A stretch of DNA of 64,000 bases from Stercorarius parasiticus (taxonomy: Eukaryota > Chordata > Aves > Charadriiformes > Stercorariidae): positions 577,042-641,041 of the forward strand of contig VWZL01000165.1 in the NCBI GenBank assembly GCA_013396915.1, in the 5' to 3' direction. Of the stretch, positions 49,358-62,468 are shown piece after piece (positions within the stretch are counted from its first letter, which is position 1; every line of letters begins with the position of its first letter). The position numbers were made by a program, and so were the translations under genes. The notes under the pieces are model-generated. The model saw only the letters and a list, made by a program, of their open reading frames with translations. It made no database searches and was not told the origin of the DNA.

Positions 49358-52300
49358 CCACTGCTGTGGAAAATACTGTGTAGTGCAGCACTTTTCAAAT
49401 AAAATGTAATTAACATGAAATTCTAGATCCATATTGCAATTTGCAGAATGATCACTGTGGGTGCAACATGACTTCCAACTCCCTCTCTCGTCTTAATTTA
49501 GTTAGAAATAGGACTGCTTGTGTAATATTTTCTCCATAGCAGCAAACAGAGGCATATTTCTTTTTCTTTTCCTATTGTTATTTTTTTCTCTTTATAAATC
49601 TTTGTCAACAAAGGATTACTGGCTCACCTGAGAGAGGCAGTTAAAGTCAGATACTTGCCCGTAATTAGGGAAACTTGGAATCCTTGACAGTGAACACCTG
49701 GCTTCTCATTACTACCTGAATTTTATACTTCCAAGTGTTAATCTCTCCTCAGGGTTTGCCTTGGAGTTTCATTCTGGTATTCAATGAAACCATCAGGTTT
49801 TCCAGGCACTGACACCTTTGAAATGTTTTCCACATGGGAACCAATATGAAACATGTGTGATTATTACCGATTTCTCTGTGGTGATTTCTATTATGGTAGC
49901 GCCCTGGAAAAATAGTACAGACAGCAGTAATAAAATCTTTCATTGAATGACTTTATACAGCAGGAAGAGTTGTGTTTAAAGGGGCTGGTTTGGCGGGGGG
50001 GCTGCTGTGATGAATGGTGTTATCATGATTATAGCTTGGTTTAAAGGATTCGAAGAACTTCTTGCACATTTTTTTAGCCTCGAGAGTAAGTCCTACCAGC
50101 ACCTCTTTCCTCTTAAATGCCAGCACTGCTGCCATTCCTCATAGCTTTAGATGAAATACGTGGGCTAGCTGGAAGCTGGGAGCAGGCTGAGCGTGAACTC
50201 CCAGCTAACACTACAGGGCTAGAGATCAGGCAGATTACTGTAATTTCCTTTACTTTACTGAGTGCAGAGTTTTCTTGACTTCCCAACCTTTACCACTCTT
50301 ATGGGCATGAAAGTTTTCTCATTCTTATGAGATCAAATGTGCTGAGAACTTTGTACTTTTACTCCAGACACCAGACAACCCAGGCAAAGGACATCTTTGG
50401 GGTTTATCTTCTGTTAGCCGGAAGGACTTACTATGCTGTGCCGGAATAAGAATTGTTTAAAGCACTCCAGGCCCAAAGCTCATATTGACTACTGCAAGGA
50501 AATAGGGGTAATAAGAAATCAAAATAATCTGAAAGAAGAACGGCAAAGCTAAGAGTTCCCGCAGAGCTGAAACTCACTCAGAAACATGAAAACAAGTGGC
50601 TTTTAAACAATAGTTCGTTTGGTTTCTGAAAGCAAGAGATGCCATTGAGAAGGGTACAACCAGGTTATCTTCCTTCTATAAAGTCCAAGCCCTTATGCAC
50701 TTGACAATTTTTAAAGTTTTCAGTGAATTCAGGAAAAGCAGACCATGAAATTTACTTAAGGTGTAGGTAGCACACCCGGTGAAAGAAAATATGTAAGATT
50801 TATTTGGGAGCTGAAGGGGAAAAAAAGAAAAACAATAGTAGGAGATCTTGTGATTGATCTAAGCCTGAGTACAGTATTTTGCTGATAAAAGAGCAGGTGT
50901 GATTGAATCCCAGAAAAAACACAGAAGACAACTGAGAAACCCCAAATTAACCTGTGGTGAGCTTTATATGTGAAAAGATTAAATGAATGAAGAATGCAAA
51001 ATTTAATCACAATATCAGAAAATCAAAAGTGTTGATCAAAGTGATCTTTGTCTTGCAGTTCAGTGACAAAAAGTGGAAAACTCAGTTGCCTACTGCATTT
51101 CCCTTACATGGTTCAACTCAGACTCCGATGTCTAATGTGTCATAGATGCTAAAAAACCTGAGCATCAATATTAAAGAAGAAGAGAGTTTGCTGTTCCTAG
51201 ATGGATACAGGAAGTTTCACGTCCCTATTTGCCAGAACTCCGTTTTATTTAAAGCCAACCATAGCCCAGTTCTCTCACTGCCAGAGGACACCTGACAAAT
51301 TTTCCCTGGAGAATAAGATTTTCTTTCTTTAGCTGCACAATTATGGTTTGAGTTCTGGGCACAGCCCTGGTAGAGACTGATGCATACACTTTGAAGGAGG
51401 CTACATAATCTTGCTATCAGAACTGGAATGCAAGCATGCTTCCCCAGACCCTTAGTGAGGTCCTAGATGCATGGCATTTCCCAAATTCCTTGGGGATATC
51501 CAGTAATCCTTACCAGTCTTCTGGTCGCTTGGGGAGCAGCTGCAGAGCGCTGCCTCCTATTCAGCAGAGCTCGAGGAAAAAATACTGTATCTTCATAAAT
51601 ATATGCTTCAGATTATTCACAAAATTAAAAAAAAAAAACCAACTGTGCCAAAACGACAGTACACATTATGTACATATATATGTAAGCAACACAAGGGAAA
51701 GTTTAACCGAGATGCTTATTCCCTCAGCATTTTTTCAGTCTCCATTGACTGTTTCAATTCCTGCCTTAACCCCCTTCCCCTCAATTCCCTGCGGTCTGTT
51801 TTCTCTCTCCGTTGTAATACCCTTCCTGTCTCTGCCTCTGATTTTATGCAAATGTGGGTTATCTGGGGTGATGATTATGGAACTTAAAGTAGAGATATAC
51901 AGTAGTTCTGCTCTAGACCACTAGACCTGAAGCACAGTGGATCACTATCTACTCTGCTGGGAGCATTTCTGGGCACTTAGCTGCATGTTCTGCAATTCTT
52001 CTGTTCCTTTCTTCAGATCCTTCAGATCTCTTCCATCAATGTGTGTCAGGACTGAATTGCCTCATAAGGCTCTAGGGCAGACTCTTGCAACAGTCCGGCT
52101 CTCTGGGACTGGTGACTTGCATCACGTATGTGTGCCCTGTCACAGGAATGACGCGATGCCAGCTTCCCAGCAAGCGATCTTCATATATTTAGTTGTATCT
52201 GCATATAGTTATTTGTATCTGTCACTTAACATTCTGCAAGTCCCCATTTCTTCTGACATCAGCTTCTCGCATTATAGGCACTATAGTTCTCAGTTTTCTG

Positions 52301-54379
52301 TTAAGAAAAACATCCGCAGAGGAGGCAATGAGCAATGTTGCCGCAGTGCCTCCTGCGATGAGTTGGTGAATCTGGCTCAGTACAACTGACAACTTCTGGT
52401 CACTGATGAAGTTACAAGGAAAATTGTTGGGCTGTGAAATGTTTCTATGAATTCACCTCAGCTGTTCTCACAAGATGAGGAACCCTGAGGAACTGCTAAT
52501 CTTAACAACTGTGATTTGACCAACTTTGGCTTAAGAGATTGACTGATGAACCATCTTGAACTGCCTGTCTGCCAAGAGGAATGAGGAACAGAAAAATCTC
52601 AAGAAAGATTTTAGAGACACACACAAATGTAGTGATGGAGAAGGGTCACAAAACTCAGAGGACAAAGAAATGTGTACGTTCACGTGACGGGGAGAACCTG
52701 ACTTAGCTAATGGGTCAGCTCAACATGTGGAAACACTGCCTTATTCAGAAAGCAGCAAAAGAAATACCTAAAAGGATGCCAAAGGACTAGCTTCCAGCCT
52801 AAATGATGTATCAGAAGAATAAGGAAAAGGCAAAGAAATGTATATAGGATTTATCACGTTTATCTTGTGCTGGTAAGTAAGGAGCAAAAGAGTTGAGAAA
52901 ACCTGAACAGAGCCCTCTGAGAAGGTATTAATAAAAATATCCATGTCCTCCTGAATACTTACGATGTAAAACACCATGCTCACATACTTGCCAACAGTGA
53001 TTTCTAGGAAAACATGTTTAAATTTGGGAAGTCTAAAGAGTTGGTGTTTTGTTTAGTAGAGGGAACAAAAGCAAATGTTGTTTTGGATGAGCACAAATGT
53101 TTCATTTTGTGGGTTTTTTTCAATTCAGTCAACAACAAAAAATACTTCATTGCTAGCATCACTTGCGAGTCAGGCGAATACACAGGAAAACAAAAACCAT
53201 AAATCTATGTTGTCCTCTGTTGGACTGGAGAAACCCAAGGGGAAACTATGTTTGACAGGCAAAAAAAGAAAACAGAGAGGAAAGAATTCTTATCTTAAAA
53301 TCTCTAACAGTATTAAAGTAATGGGGAGCAAATGACTACAAACCTCAGAAGCTGAGAACTTCTATCTTTAGGTGTGCTGGCCCTTCTATTATGAGCCCCC
53401 ACTTAAATACAACTAGAGAATAAATTGATTTTCTGTTTTTATGACTTTTTAAAGGCACATTAATGTTCTGCATAACTGAGTATTTGCACAGTACTTTATT
53501 ATGTGAAGTACCATTAATTTCAATGGGAGTTTGTGTAGTATGGTAACGATGTCATTAAGCAGGGCTGTTAAACTCATTGGGCTATATACCATCCTGAATT
53601 ACACCTGTACACCCCACTCCCCGCAACCAACATGCCCTCTCCCACACCTCTGTACCTGAGCCATACAGCATGCCCCTGCCGCCCCTGGCTAGCAGGCACC
53701 AAAGACCAAAGCTCTGCAGCTGCAGCTAATGACTAACAGGTAGGAAGTTTTGAGACATAGCCCATGTTATATCCATCTGCACAAGAACAAGATTTGTCCA
53801 CAAGACACTTGAAGACCTTTACTTTACTTTGTGGCTGTGCCATGGGTTGGAATGTCTTCATTTGTCACTTTATCCTAAAATGTCACGGGTTTACTCTCAC
53901 AACACCTTTGTGCAGAAGAAAAAGAGCAACTTAATTCCCCAAAGCGTAACTGATGCACAAACAGAAGATGTGATGTGCACACAGCAAATTCCTCCAGCAG
54001 CCTGAGCACTGAGGAGCATTCTAACTAAAGGCTGCTTTCCAGACCCATTACTGCCGCAACCAGTAGGGACATCAGTATATGACATGTTTTACAGGTGACT
54101 ATTTCCATTTTAGTCCATGGATAATAACCTGTGTGCTCAAGGATTTGCAAGACTTTATCCCCTTAAAGTTTAGGGATTAAATCGCATCTTCAGGAAAAGC
54201 TTGAAATAATGGGTGGTGAGTAAGCTGGACCATCTTTGAAGTAGCTCCAGGAAGTATTGTGCTCAGCATCACTCCACTGAATTATTGTCAAGCCTCTTTC
54301 CTGTGCGTGCCGAGCGGAGGGAAGAAGGCATGTTTTCCTTCCTACCCTATCTGTGCTGGTTGCCTTGAAGAGAAGAGAG
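49358..54379. other. Noncoding DNA
   Basis: Includes a ~20-bp tandem duplication (52183-52202 and 52203-52222) and a 162-codon frame at 51436-51924 that crosses an A12 run. There is a possible short piece of old repeat at 53508-53535 (ACCATTAATTTCAATGGGAG). No gene is supported. Confidence 0.45.
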
Positions 54380-55081
54380 AAATTGATACAGATTGGAGAA
54401 CAAGAGGCTGGAGTGCAGCCCCGCAGAAGGGGATCTGGGGTTTTTCATTGATGATAAACTCAGTCTGAGTCAACAATGTGCAGCCAAAAGGCCCAACCGT
54501 ATACTTGAGGTGCATTAAGCACAATATAGCTAACTGGTCAAAAGAAGTGATTGTCCCACTGTACTCAGCATTGGTGTAGCATCACCTTAAGTACCGTCTG
54601 CAGTTTTGGGCTCCACAATATAAGAAGGATATAAAAATGTAAGAATGTGCCCAAAGGAGGGAAACAAAGATGGTGAAAGGACAATAGGACATGACTTATG
54701 AGGAGTGACTGAAGATAATCAGTTCGTTCATCTTAGAGGAGACTGAGGGGTGACATCAGTGCTGGTCCTCAAGGCACGACGTAGGGAGAGAGGTGCTGAT
54801 AGGACCTCTGGTGATAGGACATGAGAGAATGGCTTAAAGCTGCATCAGGGGAAGTTCAGACTGGATATTAGGAAAAAGTTCTTCCCTGAGAGGGTGGCCA
54901 AGGACTGGAACAAGCTCCCCAGGGAAGTGGTCATGGCCCCAACCCTGTTGGATTTCAAGCAGCATAGATACTGATTTAGATACCTGATTTAACTTTTAGG
55001 TGGCCCTATGTGTAGTCAAGAGTTAGACTCAACGATCCTTGTTGGTCCCTTCCAACTCGGGATATTTTATAATTCTATGAA
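54380..55081 (+). mobile_element. CR1 retrotransposon, 5'-truncated, ~700 bp
   Basis: Follows CR1 from the C-terminal part of the reverse-transcriptase ORF to the 3' end. In order: GAGGCTGGAGTGCAGCCCCG, AGAAGGGGATCTGGGG, AGTGATTGTCCCACTGTACT, TTTTGGGCTCCACAATATAA, GATATTAGGAAAAAGTTCTT, AAGCTCCCCAGGGAAGTGGT, then TTGTTGGTCCCTTCCAACTC and ATTCTATG. Internal deletions and stops have destroyed the frame; for example, the region after 'GACATCAGTGCTGG' is shortened. The 3' end type (GTTGGACTCGATGATCC) is shared with the 62.4 kb copy and differs from the 2.9, 18.4 and 63.3 kb copies, so at least two CR1 subfamilies are present. Confidence 0.96.
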
Positions 55082-55286
55082 AATACAGCCCCATTCTCAG
55101 CTTTCCACTTGACCTAGATTCAGCGTGACAGAATGGACTGGAAACCAGCAAGGGACTGGTATGAAGGAAGTTCTCACTTTCCATCTTCACATCATGGCTT
55201 GCAGCCCAAATCATCTCTTTGACTTTAACCTCTGTCTTTTGCTCTCTTTCCCAATAATGAGCTTTTCTTTAGTATGGTTTCTTCCT

Positions 55287-55349
55287 GTCCCATTGAAGTC
55301 AATGAGAGTTTTGTTAATAACTTCAGCAGAAGCAAGATCAAGCTCTTTA
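55287..55349. repeat. Old amniote repeat fragment
   Basis: TCCCATTGAAGTCAATGAGA, then GTTTTGTTAATAACTTCAGC, then AAGCAAGATCAAGCTC match the recalled 'cccattgaagtcaatgggagttttgccattgacttcagtgggagcaggatcagg' pattern. The two halves (TTGAAGTCAA and TAACTTCAGC) are near inverted copies. Confidence 0.5.
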
Positions 55350-56045
55350 TTTGTCTTTTTTTTTTTTTTTGTTGGTATCTAATTTGGATTGCAGTTGTAC
55401 TGATTGACAACTCCACTACAACTGCATTGAATTACTGCCCAAATCAGTAATCTACTTTGGTGTCTTAATTAACTAGAGTCAAATTTGAATTGAATTGCTT
55501 TTCTTGGAGATCTTTTAGGGTGGCTGTCAATCCAAAGGTAAAGACTTATATAAAATTGCTGCTGCTTTTTATTTCGTACAATTGCTTTAGATAAAGATAT
55601 TTTTATTCATCTCTTACCTCTCAGTACTTACATTTTCTTATTTTATATTCCCTTCTATTTCCTTTTTTCATTTTTAATATATTCTTTTCTCCCTCTTATT
55701 TTTTAATTAGCCTTCTATTTGAATTTAATTATTTTCTTCTCTTTCAGCTAACTCCTGTCTTACACAGCACACTGTCTCACCACCCCCTTCAATAAAGCTC
55801 TGTCTCTCAGCTTCACCTGCCTCTTTTAAGTCTCGAATCTCTAATTTATTTTTTTACATTTCTAATCCCCCCCCAGTAATTCTGTTTTAACTCATGAGTT
55901 TCCTTGCCAGCCACAGGGCCTAGGTTTCTCCCCTTTTGCTTCATGTACATCAATGCAATGCTGTAGGTCTCAAATGAGCGGCACAAGATCTGTACCCTTC
56001 CAGTGTAGAGAAGAGTCAGGCCCACAAAGCAAACACAGTGAAGAA

Positions 56046-56091
56046 CACTGGGATGTTTTCCTGGGCAAAACTGGGATGTTTCCTTTTGAAA
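56046..56091. repeat. 23-bp tandem duplication
   Basis: ACTGGGATGTTTTCCTGGGC at 56047 recurs as ACTGGGATGTTTCCTTTTGA at 56070. It lies within a 162-codon plus-strand frame (55953-56441) that also crosses a poly-T run and an old repeat and is not a gene. Confidence 0.6.
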
Positions 56092-56285
56092 GGAAATGTT
56101 GGGAAACAACTGTTCAAAGTATGACAGATAATGTGAAAATTTTTCACATTCCTGATGCCAGGAAGGTGGAAGAGCATTGCAATAAGCAGTTAATAAATAT
56201 TCCTGGTCTTTATCCATTCCATACCAACTTTCCTACCCACTCCCCTTCTTCCTACAAAATTCACATATGTTGTCTCTCTTGGGCA

Positions 56286-56391
56286 CAGATTCTGATCTTG
56301 TTTTTACTGCTTTTACACTGGCTTCACTGCACTAATTTCTGTTTCATTTCTCTTGAGTTATCCAAGCTTAAGCAAGAGCAGACTCAGGCTC
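56286..56391. repeat. Old palindromic amniote repeat, both ends visible
   Basis: Starts CAGATTCTGATCTTGTTTTT, then GCTTTTACACTGGCTTCACT, and ends GCTTAAGCAAGAGCAGACTCAGGC. The left end fits 'cagattctgatctcagttacactggtgtaaa' and the right end fits 'tacaccagtgtaagtgagagcagaatcaggc'. The ends are roughly inverted copies of each other, supporting a palindromic, DNA-transposon-like structure. Confidence 0.5.
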
Positions 56392-59300
56392 TCTGTTGGG
56401 CTGGGATTTTCTTTTTTTTTTTCTTTTACTTTTTAAATTAGATGTCCCAGCTGATCTTGAACAGCTGGCTTTTTTCATTTCAGGAGTAGCTTAAGTCTGC
56501 ACTCTCCAACAGCATACAGCAGTTATCAGTTAATGAGATGACTTGTACCCTTGTCCACACTTGCATCACTACGGCTGCTTAAATGAGCTGATGTGCTGCA
56601 ACTGAGGATTAAACCACCTCTTTCAATCCTGCATGCACTGCAGCACAAGCTACTCACTCCAGCAACCACAGAAGCGATTGCAGTCCTGGGAAAGTCAAGA
56701 TGAGCAGAAACCCTTGTGCATTAAAGGTAAAGCAACTTCAGCAGTGGAAAAATGAAAAGAGGAACACATCCTCTGCCTGCTGTTCAGATGCTGCTGAAAT
56801 CCCCTACCTGTTTTTTTTCCAAATGTACATTATTTTGTGTATTTTCACATCCTTTTTTAATCCACCCACCCATGCTTCATTTTTGAAAGGTGAACTGTGA
56901 ACATGCCAGGGTTAAAAAGGACATTAACATTCACGTCTGTAGACTTCACCATTCCAAAGCCATGCACATACAGTATGGGAAACATGTTCTAGAAAAACAA
57001 GAAAATACCTATTGTTAGGACTTCATACTTCCAGTGTGAGGAAAAAACTTTAGTACCCTGAAGCTTGAAGAAAAGCTATTTTTATAATAATGCTATGTTT
57101 TCTGACTCCACAAGGAAATCGCAAATATTGGGATATGGTTTCAGAGGATTTAATCCAAGGGCTGGTCCCATGCTGAAGGATATTTAGCCATAAATGACTA
57201 CCTGGTCATTTAAACTGTGGAGTTGAAGATAATTGCATCATTTGGTTATTATTGATTACAGAAATACCACAACCTAACTATTTCAGCCCTAGGGCTAATG
57301 AGGTTCAGATGTACCCTCTTCTTTCTACGTAGACTGCATAAATGAAGATGCCTTCAAGAAGGACTGGAAATTGGGATCTATTTATCAGTGCAAAGGTATA
57401 CTTTGTTCAGAGTACCTAAATTAGTTGTTCCATTTCCATGTTACAGAGACAAAATTAATAACATTTCTTCATATGTGGAGGCAGCATTTGCACTGAGGTG
57501 ATTATACTTGCCAAAACAAGCAAAAGCCTCAGTTGCTGAATATTTTTGCTGTTATCTGCTATTACTCCCTTCTCTACAAAAAAGTTCTGGTTTAGGCTTC
57601 TTTGACTTATTACAGTAGAGAGCTAAGACATCACTCTTCTAAGCAGCTTTATGCAGTACCAAGACCCTGCAAAATCCCAACACAGCTCTAGGCACCTACG
57701 AATAGACAAATCCATATATCCACTCAACCCTGAAAGATATTTATACCAATGCAAATTGAATGCACTATACTACCACTCTGGTTTGATGGCAACTGAAGTC
57801 CATCAGTTAATCAATTGTGTGCAGTGCCAAAATAGTACTGAAGGGACACAACAGTCCCTGCCCTGGCAACCTCATCAACTACTTTCCCGTCCCTTCCGTG
57901 ATACGCTTGTGTGAGTTCTACACATAGGCAGCAAGAAAGGATTCAAAATAAAACCCACACCAAAACAAAAACCCCATTGTGTACTTCCTGATTAATTTTT
58001 GAGTGCACCTGAAGCAATTACAAGAGTAGTAATGATATTCTTCATAGAGCCTGTCCCTTAATGTGCACCATAATTAGAGGAAACTTGGATCCCAACGGAC
58101 ACGGTCTCCAAAGACTCAGGGGATAGGGGGTGGAGGGGGTGAAAGGGAAGGGGGGCAAGCCCATTAAACATAGCCAAGGCACCTCTGCCTATCCCTCTCA
58201 GCACAGACCAACGTAAATATGTGATCTGAAAATTAACACAGCTAGGAAGGAAACATCCCACAGGGAGAATCAATACCCAGCAAAGGATAATGGGAACCCT
58301 GTGCAAGCAGCTGTGATCTGCCCTCTGAACATTAGCACCTGTCGACGACAGCAATCAATGCTGGTCAATGGGCAGCTCTCCTTACAGCTCAATTCACACA
58401 ATGATCATTAGCTGGAACCAACGCGGTGGCACCCCATGCTGCCAAATAGTGTCCCTTTCTTCCTAAATGCAGACAAACAATGACTTCCCCAAAATAACTG
58501 GCACTGCTCTTTTTAATCTTTCCTCCCTCCCTTCTGCTTTGGCCTTTGTGCAGTATACAAGGAGGATCCATAGAATGCACAGCTAGAAACTAAGTTAATT
58601 TCAGAATGTGTTCTGCCATGGAGTCAAGGCATGACAGGCACTTCAATTCAGCCATAGCAAGGAATTCGGGCTTAACCATTTCCATTGGTACCATGTTTGT
58701 CTTGTCCTTTATGATTATTGTTAAAGAACCTTATTTATTACCCTTTCAAGGACAGTGGAAGAGCAAAACTGGAGATGCTCGGAGCAGGCTGGAATTTGAA
58801 TTATTCTCCACAGGGCAGAGAAATGTTGCAGGCAGTGACCTTTATTCCTGTCTATAGCTAAGTTGCATCACTGGTAAGACCATTCTTGTCACAGCGTTTA
58901 TGCATGTCTCAGTACAGTAATATGGTAAAAAGACAAAAAATGGATATAAGCAAAGAGTCATGATGCTTTCACAGAGTCCACTGGGCAGAATGAGGAATTA
59001 GTCTGATGTAGTCAGCAGCAGGTCCTGAGAATTATTTTTTTTCACTCAGAAGGACCTTCTTGTTTCTGGTGCAAGTAATAGCAAACAATATAAAAATCTG
59101 CAGATTTGTCTTAGAAACGAGAAGCATGTCATTTTGAGCATGACTGTATGACTCCTCCTAATAGTCTCCAAACTCTGTTGTGCTTCATTATCCAGAGATA
59201 CTGTGAAATACACGCAAGAAGCTGAACTCTAAAGAGATCAAAGACTCATTCCTCTAAATACCATGTGACTACTCACATGCTCAAAATTAAAAGCGTACTT

Positions 59301-62300
59301 CATTAGATCGGGGTCTGTGAATCTGCTCTAAATACTAAAAGCCAGAAGAATGTCTCCAGAAGTTTGCAGGAAATCATAGTAGCCACCAAAAATTACTCCA
59401 GATCTTGCGGTTCCCAGTCCCATGCTCTCAACATGATAATATCCAGTTTCCCATTAGGGAACCCAGTAGCATTAGCAAACACAGAAACGCAGATTGAGCT
59501 TACTGAGGTGCCAGCTAGGGCTCTGAAAGGTAGACAGCTGAGCAGTGTACTGGAAAATGACCAGATATATTTAAACTGGCACGATCCAGTTCACTACGTT
59601 CTGAACTGATGCCAAAAGTTCAGGGGCACTGCGAGCACATCTTACGTAAGGGACACACGTTTCTGCCATCTACTCCTGGTACTGAGCACAGCTGAGTGGA
59701 GAGCAGGGAGCAGAGGGCAGAGGATATCCTACAGTGTTCTTCCAAACTTGACACAGATTTCCATTTTGTCACGTTCTTAGCACGTGTGTTTATTTTCCTT
59801 GAATATTCAAGCATTTGGAGCTTTACAGTTGCCAGAGCTTATGAAAAGTGCATATTTAGCTCAAAGAGTTCCCAGATGTGAATTTCAAAATGACACTGTG
59901 TTGATTAGCTATAGAAGGCAGCCAGTCAAAGAGCAGAAACAACAACATGTGACTTGGCATTCCCCAGCCCAGCCAGAAAATAGTCACCCATTTAATTTTT
60001 CATGAATTGTCCAAAATCTGGGAATACAGCAGAAGTCAAAGGCATGAACAAATGTTTCTGTTTCCTAGTCCGCACCTAATGTCTTACCCTATCACCACTG
60101 CTGTTTCCCCTCCTGTTGGGGAAGGTCTTGGGAAGACCTGTGGGGTCATCGGAAAGCAGTGGCCAGGACTTCAAGGTTCCTCCATCACTGAAGTTATCCT
60201 GCCATGGAGACACCTGGGGCTCTGTCCCACCTCTGGGGGGAAAAACGAAATTAGAGTGAAATGCGTTTATTTTTTCTTGATGTTACACATTGTTCACAGA
60301 TGATCATGCATCATCACAGCTCACCCCTATGAATGATTCATGAGGGGACAGCTGTTCCCAGGGCCTCAGCTCCTGAGCTGCACATACCACAGGAGGCATC
60401 CCCAAGCTGGTTATGCAAGAAGTTGAGCACCTGAGAAGTGCTGAGGCCTCTTCAGCTCAGAGCTTCATTTTTTCAAATGAAGGCAAGGCTACAATGCACC
60501 CTAACAGTGCAAGGGGGAAAGGAGTGGGTAAGTAGATTACATGTAGAAATAAAAAGTTTTTCAAGGTATACAATAAGCCAGGCTTTAAGGAGAGGTAATA
60601 TTAGTCTGATCAGCTGGAAACACTGGGAATCAATACCCTGTATGGGATTCTTCTAGCTTCCACACAATGCATTCATAAAACTTCATTAAAATGTTGACAT
60701 GTTTTGCAGATATTATTTGCTTTGTGTCCTATTTTTCAAGAAAAGGTCTATACTTAAACTGTAGGCATTACATGGACACAGTAAAGCCAGTTTTCATATT
60801 CTGATTTGCTTCTGAGTCTTGTCTTTGTATTATAAGCTGTATGTCTCACACTTTTGTGCGCAGCGTGTATAGCACTTCATACTGCAGACAGAACTAAACT
60901 TCTCCTAATGAGGTTTCCCAACTTTAAATTACCAGTAATGTAAAAATAATATCCTCCCTCTTTCTTTACTATTACCTCAACTGAAGGAGAAAGACATAGG
61001 AGAGAATTTAAAAATCTACTCAAAAAACACAGTTGGTAATATTAAAACAATTATTATTACAAATCAGCTACTTTTTCAAATACAATGACAGTTTTGCCTT
61101 AAAAAAATAGGAAACTGGGAGTAGAACTGAAATGGCAAACAATTTCTGCACTGTGTATCAGTGCAGGAACATATCTTATGCCTTCTTCCTCTCTCTTGTG
61201 TCCTTGCCCCTTTAAAAAAAAGATAAATTACTTCCAGGATGATATTCTACTAGCAATTTTAGGAAATCCTCAGACCCCAGAAATTGCACTGAAGAAAGAG
61301 CGGTGCTACTCTTTCAAGCTCCACACACAAAATAAGATTGAATTGACAAAATCTGATTCCGTTCCTAATAAACAGCACAGATGTTTAGAATATAAGAGAA
61401 AATGCTACTTAGAATTTCGGTTTCAAACTCTTTAAAACCACTTTGATTGAAAAAAGCACCACAGACTGACATTTCAAAAAACAGTTCCTGACTGGAAAGC
61501 CTCTAAATCTACAGCACAGGCTTGGAATTCACATATCACTCCCTCCTTTAAGGAAGAGTAGTTTACACCAATGCAGAATGGTGGGTTTTTGTTTGTTTTG
61601 GGGTTTTTTTTAACCATACAGCTTTTGTGTTAGATGTTCTTTATCCTATTTGGATAGTACTTTCTCTCAGCCTCGTTCTGACCTTTCACTCATCCCACCA
61701 CAGACTCAGCCTACAAAGTATTCAAGGTTATTTATACCACAATCGTTGTTTATACAGAAGTGGGCAAGGGAAACTCAGTTGTTTGTGAATGCAGGAGGGC
61801 AATTTAAAATAGAATGAATTTCAGCTGCAGTGCTGGAATTCTTTACTGTGTCTCCATAAGAGATGTACAAACCACTTACTCTGCAGAGAACAAGGTTACA
61901 AGTTGCACATCATACATACACTGGAATTACATGGTTTGTGGTAGACCTCTCTGGTGCCAGAGCCAAACTCTGTTCCCAATCTCCGGAGACAATGGGCTTG
62001 TGTTGATATAAGGTTGCAGAATTTGACTTGAAATCAGTAAGCAGGCACACCAGACAAAAAACAACAGGCCTCTGCAGACATATGTCCTTGATCAGATATT
62101 ACTTGCACATGGAAATCATTTTTAGTTACAGAAGAAAGCATTTTGTTGTCTCCAGAAAGACCAATACTGTGTCTAAGCAGCCAAACATGATGTAGCTCCC
62201 TGGAAGCAGCAGTGGTCATCTTTGCTGTAACAGAAGAGAACCATGGGAGGATTTCCCAGGGGGAGAGGCAATGTCTCGAGCCACCTTTTTTCCTATTAAC

Positions 62301-62400
62301 AACAGTTAGTGCAGTTCAACCTCCTCATCACATAGACCTGTGGCATTAACATCATCATACCTGCATGCAGCCCAGAGAAATAATTGTACAGAACCCCCTT
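56392..62400. other. Noncoding DNA
   Basis: Contains a T-rich run (56409-56432) and the G-quadruplex motif at 58.1 kb. All open frames are short and unsupported. No repeat family recognised. Confidence 0.45.
58119..58155 (+). other. Strong G-quadruplex motif
   Basis: Five G-runs on the + strand lie at 58119-58122, 58126-58130, 58135-58139, 58145-58147 and 58150-58155, separated by 3, 4, 5 and 2 bases. This satisfies the usual four-run short-loop pattern. It is not next to any supported gene. Confidence 0.8.
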
Positions 62401-62468
62401 CAGGGAGTTGGACTCGATCATCCTTATGGGCCCCTTTCAACTCAAGATATTCTATGATACTATGATCC
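62401..62468 (+). mobile_element. CR1 3' tail, short
   Basis: CAGGGAGTTGGACTCGATCA, then TCCTTATGGGCCCCTTTCAA, then CTCAAGATATTCTATGATAC form the last ~65 bases of a CR1 element, with the ATTCTATG-type terminus. It has the same 3' end type as the 54.4 kb copy. The 5' side is truncated or unrecognisable. Confidence 0.92.

Noticed and set aside
49953..50135. Minus-strand 60-codon frame starting MAAVLAFKRKEVLVGL
   Set aside because: Looks protein-like at first, but a stop lies two codons upstream, there is no good donor, and the end crosses a C7 run.
51436..51924. 162-codon plus-strand open frame
   Set aside because: Crosses an A12 run, overlaps another frame open on the same strand, has low-complexity Ser/Pro/Leu content and no splice context.
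51937..52389. 150-codon plus-strand open frame
   Set aside because: No recognised domain, no splice or promoter context, and composition typical of chance frames.
55953..56441. 162-codon plus-strand open frame
   Set aside because: Runs through a tandem duplication, an old palindromic repeat and a poly-T stretch encoding a Phe run. The opposite strand is also open.
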